A DNA stretch of 64,000 bases, taken from positions 1,025,927 to 1,089,926 of the forward strand of contig NZ_SGNY01000001.1 in NCBI RefSeq assembly GCF_007002745.1, in the 5' to 3' direction. Source of the DNA: Martinezella rhizogenes (GTDB lineage: Bacteria > Pseudomonadota > Alphaproteobacteria > Rhizobiales > Rhizobiaceae). Shown piece after piece: positions 1-10,285 of this stretch (position 1 is its first letter; the number at the start of each line of letters is the position of its first letter). The notes under the pieces were generated by a model. It ran no database searches, had not been told where the DNA came from, and saw only the letters and a list, made by a program, of their open reading frames with translations. A program made the translations under genes and the position numbers.

Positions 1-1113
1 CTGCGCATTGCGCCGGCCGTTGCCCGCGCCGCCGCAGCAAGTGGTGTCGCCGCCCGGCCGATCACCGATTTCGAAGCCTATTTCGACCAGCTGAACCGTT
101 TCGTCTGGCGCTCCGGCTTCATCATGAAGCCGGTCTTCAATGCCGCCAAGGCCGCCGAAAAGAAGCGCATCATCTTCGCCGAAGGCGAAGACGAACGCGT
201 GCTGCGCGCCGCCCAGGTTCTGCTGGAAGAAGGCACCGGCATCCCGATCCTCATCGGCCGCCCGCAGATCATCGAAACGCGCCTGAAGCGCTTCGGCCTG
301 CGCATCCGCCCGCATACGGATTTCGCCGTGGTCAATCCGGAAGACGATCCGCGCTACCGCGATTATGTCGATGATTATTTCGCGCTGGTCGGCCGCGCCG
401 GCATCAACCCGGAAGCGGCGCGTACCATCGTGCGCACCAACTCCACCGTCATCGGCGCGCTGTCGGTCAAGCGCGGCGAAGCCGATGCGCTGATCTGCGG
501 TCTGGAAGGCCGTTATGACCGGCATCTGCGCGACGTGAACCAGATCATCGGCAAGCAGGAGAATGTGCGCTCCTTTGCTGGCCTCAGCCTGCTCATCACC
601 CAGCAGGGCGCGCTGTTCCTCACCGATACGTTCGTGAATAACGATCCGACGTCAGAGGAAGTGGCGGAAATGGCCATTCTTGCGGCCAAGGAAATTCGCC
701 GTTTCGGCATCACGCCGAAGATCGCGCTCGCCAGCCACTCCAATTTCGGTTCGCGCGATTCTGAAAGTGCACGCAAGATGCGCCGCGCGCTGAAGATCGT
801 GCAGGCGGCAGCCCCGGAGCTGGAAGTGGACGGCGAAATGCAGGGCGGTTCAGCCCTTTCGGAAGCGCTGCGCAAGCGCGCCATGCCGAACAGCGTGCTG
901 ACCGGCGAAGCGAACCTTTTGGTTTTCCCGAACCTCGATGCCGCCAACATCACGCTCGGCGTCACCCGCACCCTGACGGAAGGCCTGCATGTCGGCCCGA
1001 TCCTGCTCGGCACGGCCCTGCCCGCCCACATCCTGTCGCCCAGCGTCACCTCGCGCGGCGTCGTCAACATGGCGGCCTTTGCCGTGGTCCAGGCTTCGCA
1101 CCCTTCGGTGTGA
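1..1113 (+). CDS. maeB: NADP-dependent malic enzyme, C-terminal part (partial)
   Basis: The reading frame is open from the first base, so the gene starts outside the window. The visible 370 residues begin in the linker after the malic-enzyme core (motif ITDFEAYFDQL) and then form a phosphotransacetylase-like domain with IIFAEGEDERVLRAAQ near residue 55. This is the layout of the large two-domain bacterial MaeB, about 760 residues long. The family decarboxylates malate to pyruvate with NADP+; the C-terminal domain is an allosteric module rather than an active acetyltransferase. The C-terminus is intact, ending at TGA 1111-1113. The identity of the fused domain is seen in the sequence. Full-length identity is inferred. 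Confidence 0.9.
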   Translation: MRIAPAVARAAAASGVAARPITDFEAYFDQLNRFVWRSGFIMKPVFNAAKAAEKKRIIFAEGEDERVLRAAQVLLEEGTGIPILIGRPQIIETRLKRFGLRIRPHTDFAVVNPEDDPRYRDYVDDYFALVGRAGINPEAARTIVRTNSTVIGALSVKRGEADALICGLEGRYDRHLRDVNQIIGKQENVRSFAGLSLLITQQGALFLTDTFVNNDPTSEEVAEMAILAAKEIRRFGITPKIALASHSNFGSRDSESARKMRRALKIVQAAAPELEVDGEMQGGSALSEALRKRAMPNSVLTGEANLLVFPNLDAANITLGVTRTLTEGLHVGPILLGTALPAHILSPSVTSRGVVNMAAFAVVQASHPSV

Positions 1114-1251
1114 TGCTGCGGGCGCATTAACGCAATTTTGAACAAGCTGTTGCCGCATTGCGGCAACAGCTTATGTTATCTTCCTGAAACACGGATTTCG
1201 TGAAGTATAACGCCCCTGCCACCGGCCGGGGACATTAAACGGATCGCACAA

Positions 1252-2355
1252 TTGACCCGGCGCAGCCGCATCATCGGCCTCCTGCTTCCCCTTGTTTTCC
1301 TCGCCCCGGCCGCCGCCTTCGCGGATCAGGTCTGCGATACGCTTTATGCGCAACTGCGCGAACCACCACGCGTCATCGGCAACACGGCAGAGGTGCGGCG
1401 TTACGCCAATGCACTCGCCCGCCAGAACATCGTCGTGCGCAAGATCAGGAACGATCTGCGCAGCTACGGCTGTTCATCCGGCAGCGTCATTGTCTACGGC
1501 AACCCCAATGCCGGCCTCTGCGCCGAGATCGGCGATGCGCTGGTGGATGCCGAGGCCGAACGTGACGCCATCATTCGTGACCGTGATGACGCGATGGCGG
1601 CTCAGCGCAGCGATGATGGCGGCATCAGGCGCCAGCGCATTCTCGCCGCACTCGACGCCAATGGCTGCAGCGCAATGCCGGAAACGGACAGGCAATCGCC
1701 GCAGGCCCCGGATGTCACCCGTTATCCCGATGCTTTCCGCCAGGGCGACCGTGAGCCGGGACGGACGGGCCTGTCGCCTTACCCCAATGCCGCCGCCGAG
1801 GGCGGACTGCGCACCCTTTGCGTACGCACCTGCGACGGCTCGTTTTTCCCGATCGCCTCCAATGCCTCGCCGCTCGATTTCCGCGCCCAGGCGGAGCAAT
1901 GCCAGAAAATGTGCCCGGGCACGCAAACCGAGCTTTATTTCCACTCCATGACGGATCAGGAAACCTCCGATATGGTCTCGGCCGAAACCGGCAAACCCTA
2001 CAAGGACCTGCCCACCGCCTTCGCCTATCGCAACGCGTCTACGAAAGCACCCGGCTGCGCCTGCAACATGGCCGCCTATCACGAGGACATGCAGAAGCAG
2101 GAAGAGGCCGCCCGGCCACAGGCCGAAAAGCCCTATTCCGGCATCACCACCATTCCGTCACCGCAGGGCGACAAGCCGAAGGAACCGGCCGAACAGCAAC
2201 AGGCCGCAAAACCGCCGGAGCAACCGGTTCCCGAACGCGACTATGATCCGAACGACGCAAAAGTGCGCGTCATCGGCCCGAAATTCCTGCCGGACCAGAC
2301 GGGCCGCATCGACCTGAAGAACCCGGCTCTGAAGGGCATTCAGCCACAGCAGTAA
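1252..2355 (+). CDS. Secreted DUF2865 domain protein
   Basis: A 367-residue protein with an N-terminal signal peptide (hydrophobic LLLPLVFLAPAAAFA). A central Cys-rich block begins TLCVRTCDGSFFPI near residue 187 and ends with the GCACNMAAY motif near residue 270, which is the signature of DUF2865. The C-terminal tail is Pro/Gln/Lys-rich and low in complexity. Six or more Cys residues in an exported protein suggest disulfides in the periplasm. The start is TTG at 1252. No ATG gives the signal peptide, so the start is moderately certain. The family occurs in Rhizobiales and has no known function. Confidence 0.85.
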   Translation: MTRRSRIIGLLLPLVFLAPAAAFADQVCDTLYAQLREPPRVIGNTAEVRRYANALARQNIVVRKIRNDLRSYGCSSGSVIVYGNPNAGLCAEIGDALVDAEAERDAIIRDRDDAMAAQRSDDGGIRRQRILAALDANGCSAMPETDRQSPQAPDVTRYPDAFRQGDREPGRTGLSPYPNAAAEGGLRTLCVRTCDGSFFPIASNASPLDFRAQAEQCQKMCPGTQTELYFHSMTDQETSDMVSAETGKPYKDLPTAFAYRNASTKAPGCACNMAAYHEDMQKQEEAARPQAEKPYSGITTIPSPQGDKPKEPAEQQQAAKPPEQPVPERDYDPNDAKVRVIGPKFLPDQTGRIDLKNPALKGIQPQQ

Positions 2356-2382
2356 TATGTGTCGTGAGCGAGCGCCCGACCC

Positions 2383-2510
2383 TTGTTTCTTCTCCCCGAG
2401 GGGGAGAAGTCCGCGGCAGCGGGATGAGGGGGCAACGTCAGCGATATTCGGTAAGCTAGCCCCCTCATCCGACCCTTCGGGCCACCTTCTCCCCGGACGG
2501 GGAGAAGAAA
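2383..2510. repeat. Intergenic palindromic element, copy 1 (RIME-like)
   Basis: The element is bounded by inverted TTCTTCTCCCC / GGGGAGAAGAA arms. Inside are GCGGCAGCGGGATGAGGGGGC and, on the far side, CCCCCTCATCCGACCCTTCGGGCC. The same architecture recurs at 5098-5223, 58893-59020 and 59180-59307. It resembles the Rhizobium-specific intergenic mosaic elements. The family name is by recollection, not search. Confidence 0.75.
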
Positions 2511-2553
2511 AAGCGGCAATGCTTCACTTCATCCGCAGACCGTTATCAGTGCC

Positions 2554-3273
<720 letters not shown>

Positions 3274-3371
3274 TTAACCCCAACAATGCGGGCGCGCGGA
3301 TGCCGAAACCATGTCGGTTTTCGCATGCACGACGCGCCTCTTCAGCAACCTGCCGCCGTCCGCGCGGTTCG

Positions 3372-3546
3372 GTCTATCCTGCCAGGCCGGTCTTCTGACT
3401 CGGCTTCATCCGCCCTCTTCGCCTTCCCGAATGACTTCAGTGGCTTTTTGAAAAGGGCATCCGCCTCACAGCGCTGGGCACGTTCCGGTTTCTCACCGAA
3501 TTCCCGATTCTCCCGCCACAAGGGCGGGCACCTGACTGAGGAAGCT
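3372..3546 (-). promoter_or_regulatory. Cobalamin riboswitch upstream of bluB
   Basis: On the minus strand the region opens with a GTCAGGTGCC stretch (about 3527-3536) and contains the conserved GCCACTG (around 3436-3442). It ends with a B12-box-like AGTCAGAAGACCGGCCTGGCA at about 3380-3400. These are the diagnostic blocks of the cobalamin class. Bound adenosylcobalamin would be expected to repress bluB. The boundaries are approximate. Confidence 0.9.
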
Positions 3547-3622
3547 ATGAGCAAGAAGGCTTGCGAATGCAAGTATCGCAAGGCCGGTGCGGCAATGTGA
3601 CCTTAACGAAAGCCAAATCGCA

Positions 3623-4453
3623 TTACGCCACAGGGAAATAACGCACATATGCGAATTCATCCCCGTCCGGCGACCAGTTGGGCGAGTTCATCGTGCCCTG
3701 CCCGCCGAAAAGCTCAAACAGCGTTTCGACATTGCTGCCATCCATATCCATCAGCCGCACGCGGACATCAAGATCACGCGGATGGTCGAAAACGTCGCCG
3801 TCATAGGAAACGAACACCACCTTGTCCCCTTTGGGAGACGGGTGCGGAAACCAGTCACCATAGGAACTGTCGGTAATGCGCTCCACAGCGGAGCCATCCA
3901 CCCGCACCCGCCAGATCTGCATCAGCCCGGTGCGGCTGGAATTGAAATAGACCCACGCACCGTCAGGCGAATAATCCGGCCCGTCATTGCGTCCCTCGCC
4001 ATGGGTCAGGCGTGTCTCGATGCCGCTCTCTATATCCATGGAATAGATGTCGAAGACCTGATCGCGAATGCCGCAATAGGCGAAACTCTTCCCGTCCGGC
4101 GCCCAGCCATGCCAGTAGGACGGAAGGTTCTTCGTCATCAGCCTTGGCGCACCGCCCGCCGATGGCAGAAGATAAATGGCGCTCTTGCCGAATTCCACCT
4201 TGTCGGAAATAGCATAAAGCGAACCGTCAGGCGAAATGCCGTGGTCGTTGTTGCATTGCGTCGCAAAACCGGTATCGACCTTCTCCGGCGAAGCGTCACC
4301 GGATGGGGACAGGCGATAGAGCAACCCCTCGCTGTTCAACAGCAGATATTTGCCATCCGGCGACCAGTTCGGCGCTTCGAACAGCTCCGGCGTCTGCCAC
4401 ACCACCCGCATCTGCCGGGTGCGGATGTTGAAGATTTCGATGGAACTGCGCAT
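3623..4453 (-). CDS. TolB-like beta-propeller (PD40 repeat) protein
   Basis: A 276-residue protein built from repeated PD40/WD40-like blades. Each is marked by xWSPDGKxL-type motifs: NWSPDGKYL, GISPDGSLY, GWAPDGKSF, DYSPDGAWV, HPSPKGDKV and NWSPDGDEF. The last blade is repeated near the C-terminus, so the propeller looks complete. No signal peptide is seen, so unlike TolB it is probably cytoplasmic. I chose ATG 4453 over the longer frame to 4513 because GGGAGG lies about 6 bases upstream of it. The ligand or partner is unknown. Confidence 0.8.
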   Translation of the reverse strand: MRSSIEIFNIRTRQMRVVWQTPELFEAPNWSPDGKYLLLNSEGLLYRLSPSGDASPEKVDTGFATQCNNDHGISPDGSLYAISDKVEFGKSAIYLLPSAGGAPRLMTKNLPSYWHGWAPDGKSFAYCGIRDQVFDIYSMDIESGIETRLTHGEGRNDGPDYSPDGAWVYFNSSRTGLMQIWRVRVDGSAVERITDSSYGDWFPHPSPKGDKVVFVSYDGDVFDHPRDLDVRVRLMDMDGSNVETLFELFGGQGTMNSPNWSPDGDEFAYVRYFPVA

Positions 4454-4645
4454 GCTGCCTCCCGGGGCTGTCGACACTCTGGCTCTGATCGGGGGCGGAC
4501 GCAGACATTCCATTTGCTTTCGCCGCCATGGTGATTATGATCCTATGGCCGCAGGCACCGTCCTGCAAATTCAAATCGGAAAAAACGCCAGCGTTCCGGC
4601 ACCGCCCGTAACCCTTCCCGTTTCTCCCAGATCCGAGGTTCCGGG

Positions 4646-5023
4646 ATGAATACCATCGCCGATCACGGCATCCGCTTCGGGCGGATCGCCGCAATGCTTC
4701 CTGTCAAAAATATCGAAAAGGCCCATGACTTTTATGTCGGTGTGCTGGGCTTCACAAAAACCTTCGAAAACGGCACTCCCGTCGGCTTCATGATCCTCAA
4801 ACAGGGCAATGCCGAATTGCACCTGACATTGCAGCCCACCCATAAGGCAGCGCCCTTCAATGTGGCGCATATGATGGTCAGCGATGTCGATACGCTGCAT
4901 GAGATTTGCAAAAGCCATGGGCTGCGCATCATCAAGGCTCTGCAGGACAAGGATTATGGCCTCAGAGCCTTCGTGTTTGAAGATCCTGACGGCAACCGTA
5001 TCGATGTGGGGCAGGTTATTTAA
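4646..5023 (+). CDS. Glyoxalase/bleomycin-resistance-like (VOC) protein
   Basis: A 125-residue single-module protein with the VOC pattern. It starts MLPVKNIEKAHDFYVGVLGF, has a central HLTLQP strand (possible metal His) and a C-terminal FVFEDPDGNRIDVGQ motif. The length suits a two-repeat VOC protein such as bleomycin-resistance or lactoylglutathione-lyase-like enzymes. The substrate cannot be told from sequence. Start ATG 4646 follows GAGG. It diverges from the propeller gene. Confidence 0.85.
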   Translation: MNTIADHGIRFGRIAAMLPVKNIEKAHDFYVGVLGFTKTFENGTPVGFMILKQGNAELHLTLQPTHKAAPFNVAHMMVSDVDTLHEICKSHGLRIIKALQDKDYGLRAFVFEDPDGNRIDVGQVI

Positions 5024-5097
5024 GGTGAGTGAAGAGTGGCGCGGGGTTTTCTCTGCGCCATTCATGAACCCCCATCGTGGACCGAGCGCATGCCGCT

Positions 5098-5223
5098 TGT
5101 TTCTTCTCCCCGAGGGGGAGAAGGTCGCGGCAGCGGGATGAGGGGGCAAGGGTAGTGAGATACGGCAACGGTGTCCCCTCATCCGACCCTTCGGGCCACC
5201 TTCTCCCCGGCGGGGAGAAGAAA
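5098..5223. repeat. Intergenic palindromic element, copy 2 (RIME-like)
   Basis: It has the same outer arms (TTGTTTCTTCTCCCC and GGGGAGAAGAAA) and the same internal blocks as the copy at 2383, but differs in the central spacer. It sits between the VOC gene and the 3' end of nadE, so it may form a long hairpin in both convergent transcripts. Confidence 0.75.
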
Positions 5224-5303
5224 CTTGCCGCGCCGCCTTACAGACAATTACTCTCGATGACACAGGACCCGCGTTAAAGGCCCCCTTCCGGAAACCGCCT
5301 TAG

Positions 5304-6983
5304 TTACCGATCCCGGAAGCGGTTGGTGATCGGGTAACGCCGGTCACGCCCAAAGTTCTTCTTGGTAATCTTCACGCCCGGAGCCGATTGCCGGCGCTTG
5401 TATTCGGCGAGATAGAGCAGATGCTCCACCCGGTGCACGGTCGCCACATCATGGCCGCGCGCCAGAATTTCCTCGACCGACATTTCCTTCTCGACGAGGC
5501 ATTCGAGAATATCGTCCAGCACCGGATAGGGCGGCAGCGAATCCTGGTCGGTCTGGTTGGGGCGCAATTCGGCCGATGGCGCCTTGGAAATGATATTGGC
5601 GGGGATGACCTCGCCGGAAGGGCCGAGCGCACCTGGCGGCACATGGGCGTTGCGCCAGCTGGAAATGGCATAGACCTGCATCTTGTAGAGGTCCTTGATG
5701 GGGTTGAAACCGCCATTCATGTCGCCATAAAGCGTGGCGTAACCCACCGACATTTCCGATTTGTTGCCCGTCGTCACCACCATCGAGCCGAACTTGTTCG
5801 AGACGGCCATCAAAATGGTGCCGCGCGTGCGGCTCTGCAGGTTTTCCTCGGTAATGCCCTCTTCCATGCCCTCGAAGAGATCGGAAAGCGCCGAAAGGAA
5901 ACCCTCCACCGGCTCGACGATCGGCACGATATCGTACCGGCAGCCCAGCGCTTTCGCGCAATCGGCGGCATCTTTCAGCGATTCTTCCGATGTATAACGG
6001 TAAGGCAGCATGATGCAGCGCACCCGCTCCTCGCCCAGCGCGTCAACGGCAAGTGCGGCGCAGATCGCCGAATCGATGCCGCCGGAAAGGCCGAGAACCA
6101 CGCTCTTGAAGCCATTCTTGTTCACGTAGTCGCGAAAGCCCAGCATGCAGGCGCGGTAATCCGCCTCCTCACCCTCTGGTATTTTCGAAAATGGCCCGCT
6201 TTCGCAATGCCAGCCATCGGCCGTGCGTTTCCAGTCGGTAACGGCAAGTGTGGCCTCGAACTGGCTCATCTGGAAAGCAAGCGTCTTGTCGGCATTGAAG
6301 CCAAAGCTTGCACCGTCGAACACCAGCTCGTCCTGCCCGCCCAGCTGGTTGGCGAAAACCAGCGGCAGGCCGCTCTCGATCACCTGCCTGAGCGCTACCT
6401 GATGGCGCACGTCCAGCTTGCCGCGATAATAGGGCGAACCGTTCGGCACCAGCAGGATTTCCGCACCGCTTTCGGCCAGCGTCTCGCACACGCCCATGTC
6501 GTTCCAGATTTCCTCGCAGATCGGAATGCCGATCCTGACCCCACGGAAATTATAGGGGCCGGAAATCGAACCTTCGGCGAAAACCCGCTTCTCGTCGAAC
6601 TCGCCGTAATTGGGCAGGTCAATCTTGTCGCGCAGCGCAATGATCTTGCCGCCATCCAAAAGCGCTACCGAATTGTGCCGGCCCGTCTCGCCCTGGCGTG
6701 GAAAACCGATGACGACACCCGGTCCGCCATCGGCGGTGTCTGCCGCCAGTTCTTCCACCGCCTTCAGGCAGGCCTTCAGGAAAGCCGGCTTCAGCACCAG
6801 ATCTTCAGGCGGATAACCTGAAATGAACAGCTCGGTCAGAAGCAGAAGATCGGCGCCCTGCGTTGCCGCATCGGCCCTTGCCTCACGCGCCCTGGCGAGA
6901 TTGCCCGCCACGTCGCCAACGGTGGGATTGAACTGCCCGACGGCAATCCGGAGATGGTTCTGGATATCGTGTCTGTCGCTCAT
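5304..6983 (-). CDS. nadE: Glutamine-dependent NAD+ synthetase
   Basis: A 559-residue two-domain enzyme. The N-terminal nitrilase-type glutaminase carries the E51-K120-C156 triad (LTELFISGYP, LRDKIDLP, IPICEEIW). The C-terminal ATP-pyrophosphatase domain has SGGIDS at residues 300-305. It amidates deamido-NAD+ with ammonia channelled from glutamine, the last step of NAD synthesis. The length matches the short bacterial glutamine-dependent form. Start ATG 6983. It stands alone, convergent with the VOC gene and divergent from the phosphoglycerol transferase gene. Confidence 0.95.
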   Translation of the reverse strand: MSDRHDIQNHLRIAVGQFNPTVGDVAGNLARAREARADAATQGADLLLLTELFISGYPPEDLVLKPAFLKACLKAVEELAADTADGGPGVVIGFPRQGETGRHNSVALLDGGKIIALRDKIDLPNYGEFDEKRVFAEGSISGPYNFRGVRIGIPICEEIWNDMGVCETLAESGAEILLVPNGSPYYRGKLDVRHQVALRQVIESGLPLVFANQLGGQDELVFDGASFGFNADKTLAFQMSQFEATLAVTDWKRTADGWHCESGPFSKIPEGEEADYRACMLGFRDYVNKNGFKSVVLGLSGGIDSAICAALAVDALGEERVRCIMLPYRYTSEESLKDAADCAKALGCRYDIVPIVEPVEGFLSALSDLFEGMEEGITEENLQSRTRGTILMAVSNKFGSMVVTTGNKSEMSVGYATLYGDMNGGFNPIKDLYKMQVYAISSWRNAHVPPGALGPSGEVIPANIISKAPSAELRPNQTDQDSLPPYPVLDDILECLVEKEMSVEEILARGHDVATVHRVEHLLYLAEYKRRQSAPGVKITKKNFGRDRRYPITNRFRDR

Positions 6984-7204
6984 GCCATTTCAATACCGCG
7001 CCCGTGGCCACTCCGCAACGCGGCAATTGCATGCCACCGCATGGGCGATGCGCCACGGCTGCGTTCACGCTAAGGTTATCACCGTTCCAGCCATCCTCCG
7101 CAAAGTTCATGTCGCGTTCATCGCGCTTATGTGACAGTTACATGACACTTTTGCGACGCCTGATTCATCTCCCCGGATTGGGCGGACGCCTGCAATACCG
7201 GAGT

Positions 7205-9145
7205 ATGAGTTTGAGAGATTCGGCGCCAAAAACAACGGCTTCCGGAAAGGCTGGTTTCGTCTTTTCGCCTGCATGGACAAGGAGCCTTTCGAAGCTTTCG
7301 GCCGCGGCCTATACGCTTGGCAATCTGACGGTCGCCTCCATCGTGCTCGTCGTGGCGCTGGAATGGATCGCCCGCGGTTCGCTCCATGATGTCGGTGCTT
7401 TCCTCACCTCGTCCGCCCGCCCGGGCATGACCACCATTGCCGCCGTGCTCACTCTTCTGGTCGCGCTGGATGCGATCCTTGGCCGGCGTTATCTGTCCCT
7501 CATCGCAGTTGCGCCGCTGTGCGCGCTGACCGGGCTTATTTCCGCGCAGAAACAGACCTATCTCTCCGATCCGCTTTACCCATCCGACCTGCTGTTCGGC
7601 CGCCAGATTCTCGAGCTTTTGCCCACAATGCTGAAGGCGCAACCGCTGACGGCGGTGCTGGTCGGTCTTGGCATCTGCGCCGCCATTGCCGCTCTCGTGG
7701 CGCTCTGGCTGCTGGCGCGCCGGCATTCTCCGTCATTGAGCTGGCGTGAACGCGCCGCGGGGCTTGCACTGGCGCTGCCGCTTCTTGCCGGCCTCGCCTC
7801 GCTGATGGACTATTCGCATTATTCCTGGGTCCGCGATCGCCTCAACATCATTCCGATGATGTGGGACCAGCAGGAAAATTACCGTCACAACGGCTTCCTG
7901 ATGGCCTTCGCCTTCAATATTCCCATGGCCAATGTTTCGGCGCCGCAGGGTTATGGTGAAAACAGCATCGCCGACCTGACCGCGGAACCCGCCGCCTTCG
8001 CCGCCAACAAGGGCGATTATCCTGACGTCATCATGCTGATGAGCGAATCGCTGTGGGACCCGACCCGGCTTGAAAATGTGAAGCTCTCCGCCGATCCGAT
8101 GCCAACCATCCGCGCCAAGCAGTCCGGCAACGTGTTTTCGCCCGAGTTCGGCGGCATGACGGCGAATGTGGAATTCGAGGCGCTGACCGGCTTTTCCAAC
8201 GCCTTCCTGCCCTATGGCAGCATTCCCTATCAGCAATATATCCGCCGCCCCGTGCCCTCGCTCGCCAGCTTCTTCCGCGGTGAAGGTTATTCGGCCATCG
8301 CCATGCACCCGTTCCAGGAATGGTTCTGGAACCGCAAGCAGGTCTATCAGAATTTCGGCTTCGAGGAATTCCGCTCCGAAGAGACTTTGCCGGCCATGGA
8401 AAAACGCGGCAACTTCGCCTCTGACGATGCGCTGATGGACGAGATCATGGCGACGGCCGACAAGGCGCAGAACCCGCTCTTCCTCTTCGCCGTCACCCTG
8501 CAGGGACATGGGCCTTACGAGGCGACCCGTTACGCCGAAAACACCATCGGCGTCGAAGGCGATCTCTCCGCATCGGCCTCGCAGGCGCTTTCCACCTATT
8601 CGCAAGGCGTCGTGGAAGCCGATGATGCGCTTTTGAAAATGATGCGCTGGGCAAAGAAGCGCGACCGTGAAACCATTATCGTCCTCTTTGGCGATCACCT
8701 GCCGCCGCTTGGCCAGGCCTTCGTGGAAAGCGGTTATATGCCGGGCATGGTCGCCAGCCGCCGTGCACCGCTTGACGTGATGAAGAAGGAGCATGAGACG
8801 CCGCTCGTTGTCTGGTCCTCGAAAAAGGGTGTGCGCAAGAATATCGGCACCATCAGCCCGGCGCTTCTGCCCTATCACGTGCTGAAGACCTCCGGCTTCT
8901 CCGATCCCTTCTACACCGGCACGCTCGGCGAGGTGCAGCAGGCCTTTTCCGTCATCGACCGTCATATGCTGGTGGCGACCGATGGCAAGGCCCTGCCCGA
9001 CTGGTCCATCGCCCCGAACGCCGTTCCCGACGTGGTGCGCGATTACCGCCTGCTGCAGTTCGACATGATGTTCGGCGCCCAATATGGCCGCGAGCGCTTC
9101 TTCCCCGGTTTCAACTGGCTGCACGAGGGCGCGCCGGCCGTCTGA
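7205..9145 (+). CDS. LTA synthase-family membrane phosphoglycerol transferase
   Basis: The N-terminal third has about four or five membrane segments (from TLGNLTVASIVLVVALEW on). They are followed by a periplasmic sulfatase-fold domain with the family motifs SESLWDPTRL, GGMTANVEFEALTG (candidate nucleophile Thr), QGHGPYE and LFGDHLPPLG. Such enzymes move phosphoglycerol from phosphatidylglycerol; in Gram-negatives they decorate periplasmic glucans. A role on cyclic beta-1,2-glucan is inferred. The start is uncertain: the frame is open back to 7004, with further candidates at 7142 and 7205. I prefer 7205 because it directly precedes the first clear hydrophobic region. Confidence 0.85.
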   Translation: MSLRDSAPKTTASGKAGFVFSPAWTRSLSKLSAAAYTLGNLTVASIVLVVALEWIARGSLHDVGAFLTSSARPGMTTIAAVLTLLVALDAILGRRYLSLIAVAPLCALTGLISAQKQTYLSDPLYPSDLLFGRQILELLPTMLKAQPLTAVLVGLGICAAIAALVALWLLARRHSPSLSWRERAAGLALALPLLAGLASLMDYSHYSWVRDRLNIIPMMWDQQENYRHNGFLMAFAFNIPMANVSAPQGYGENSIADLTAEPAAFAANKGDYPDVIMLMSESLWDPTRLENVKLSADPMPTIRAKQSGNVFSPEFGGMTANVEFEALTGFSNAFLPYGSIPYQQYIRRPVPSLASFFRGEGYSAIAMHPFQEWFWNRKQVYQNFGFEEFRSEETLPAMEKRGNFASDDALMDEIMATADKAQNPLFLFAVTLQGHGPYEATRYAENTIGVEGDLSASASQALSTYSQGVVEADDALLKMMRWAKKRDRETIIVLFGDHLPPLGQAFVESGYMPGMVASRRAPLDVMKKEHETPLVVWSSKKGVRKNIGTISPALLPYHVLKTSGFSDPFYTGTLGEVQQAFSVIDRHMLVATDGKALPDWSIAPNAVPDVVRDYRLLQFDMMFGAQYGRERFFPGFNWLHEGAPAV

Positions 9146-9260
9146 TGATGTGTGGCGGGGACCCCTGCACCGCATGGCGGCGGAAATCGTTTGAATTCCG
9201 CCGCCATGCGGGTTTATCTCGCACGGAGCGCAGGCATCTCATCAAAACCGGAGACACACC

Positions 9261-9794
9261 GTGTCAGATATCTCCGACTACATCACGTCGCATTTCAAAC
9301 GTTCCTCCCGCGAAATTGGTGAGGTGGAGCGCCACATTCTGGAACTGTCGCACCAGAAGAAGCTGGTTTCGAGCGACATCAATGCGGAATTTTCCGCCGG
9401 CGCCAGTCTCGGCGACAGGCTGGCCGACAATATCGCCAAGATCGGCGGTTCCTGGGGTTTCATCCTCGGCTTCTGCTTTTTCCTGATCTTCTGGGCGATC
9501 ATCAACACCATAATACTGACAACAGGCGCCTTCGACCCATACCCGTTCATCTTCCTCAACCTGCTGCTTTCCATGCTGGCCGCCATTCAGGCGCCGATCA
9601 TCATGATGTCACAGAACCGCCAGGCCGCCCGCGATCGTTTCGAAGCCGCCAAGGATTACGAGGTGAACCTGAAGGCGGAGCTGGAAGTGCTGTCGCTGCA
9701 TGAAAAGATCGACGTCAAGGTGCTGGCCGAGCTTGCGGCGCTGAGACAGGACCTCGCCGCACTCCACCACCACGTCACCCGCAAGGACGGCTGA
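9261..9794 (+). CDS. DUF1003 family membrane protein
   Basis: A 177-residue protein with the DUF1003 core. Two membrane helices (WGFILGFCFFLIFWAIINTI and FIFLNLLLSMLAAIQAPIIM) are followed by the conserved MSQNRQAARDRFEAAKDYEVN segment, and the tail is charged and helical. Start GTG 9261 follows CCGGAGAC. The function of the family is unknown. Confidence 0.88.
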   Translation: MSDISDYITSHFKRSSREIGEVERHILELSHQKKLVSSDINAEFSAGASLGDRLADNIAKIGGSWGFILGFCFFLIFWAIINTIILTTGAFDPYPFIFLNLLLSMLAAIQAPIIMMSQNRQAARDRFEAAKDYEVNLKAELEVLSLHEKIDVKVLAELAALRQDLAALHHHVTRKDG

Positions 9795-9902
9795 CACCGG
9801 CAAAATTCATCCCCGCTTTTCCCCGCCATGCCGCGTGCTGTTATCCTGCATGCAGGCCTGCCGGGTGGGGGGTGGAGTATAGTGGACGGAGGCGCGTGTG
9901 GC

Positions 9903-10063
9903 CTTACCCCCCTCTGCCCTGCCGGGCATCTCCCCCTCAAGGGGGGAGATCGGCAAGAGGCTCTTTCATCGCTTCATCCTCAAGCTTAGAGAGGGCGAGA
10001 CCTAGCCGCAGATCGATCTCCCCCCTTGAGGGGGAGATGCCCGGCAGGGCAGAGGGGGGTAAG
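9903..10063. repeat. 49-bp perfect inverted repeat, 63-bp loop
   Basis: Arms 9903-9951 and 10015-10063 are exactly complementary over all 49 bases. They contain CTGCCGGGCATCTCCCCCTC. The sequence family differs from the four RIME-like copies. It lies between the DUF1003 gene and sthA. A transcript would form a very stable hairpin. Confidence 0.9.
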
Positions 10064-10285
10064 CCCCAGGCACGGTCGGTCCACTGAAAATTCACCCCCA
10101 GTTACGAATCCGTCAGAATCTTGCGCTACAGATTGACGCAGGCGTTTGTTGCATTGCACTCTTGCGGGCAAGGTTGACGGGGGAATCACTCCCCATCGTC
10201 AAAATGGCATCACGACCATTTCGCGACGACGCCGTGCCGGATGCGACATCCGGTTATCGCAATGCATTCTGTTCCGGGGTTTTTC

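Noticed and set aside
5388..6821. 477-codon open frame antisense to nadE
   Set aside because: The opposite strand encodes a complete NAD synthetase with all catalytic residues; the antisense frame reflects high-GC codon bias.
7733..9175. 480-codon open frame antisense to the LTA synthase-like gene
   Set aside because: No family motif, and the sense strand has the sulfatase-fold signatures.
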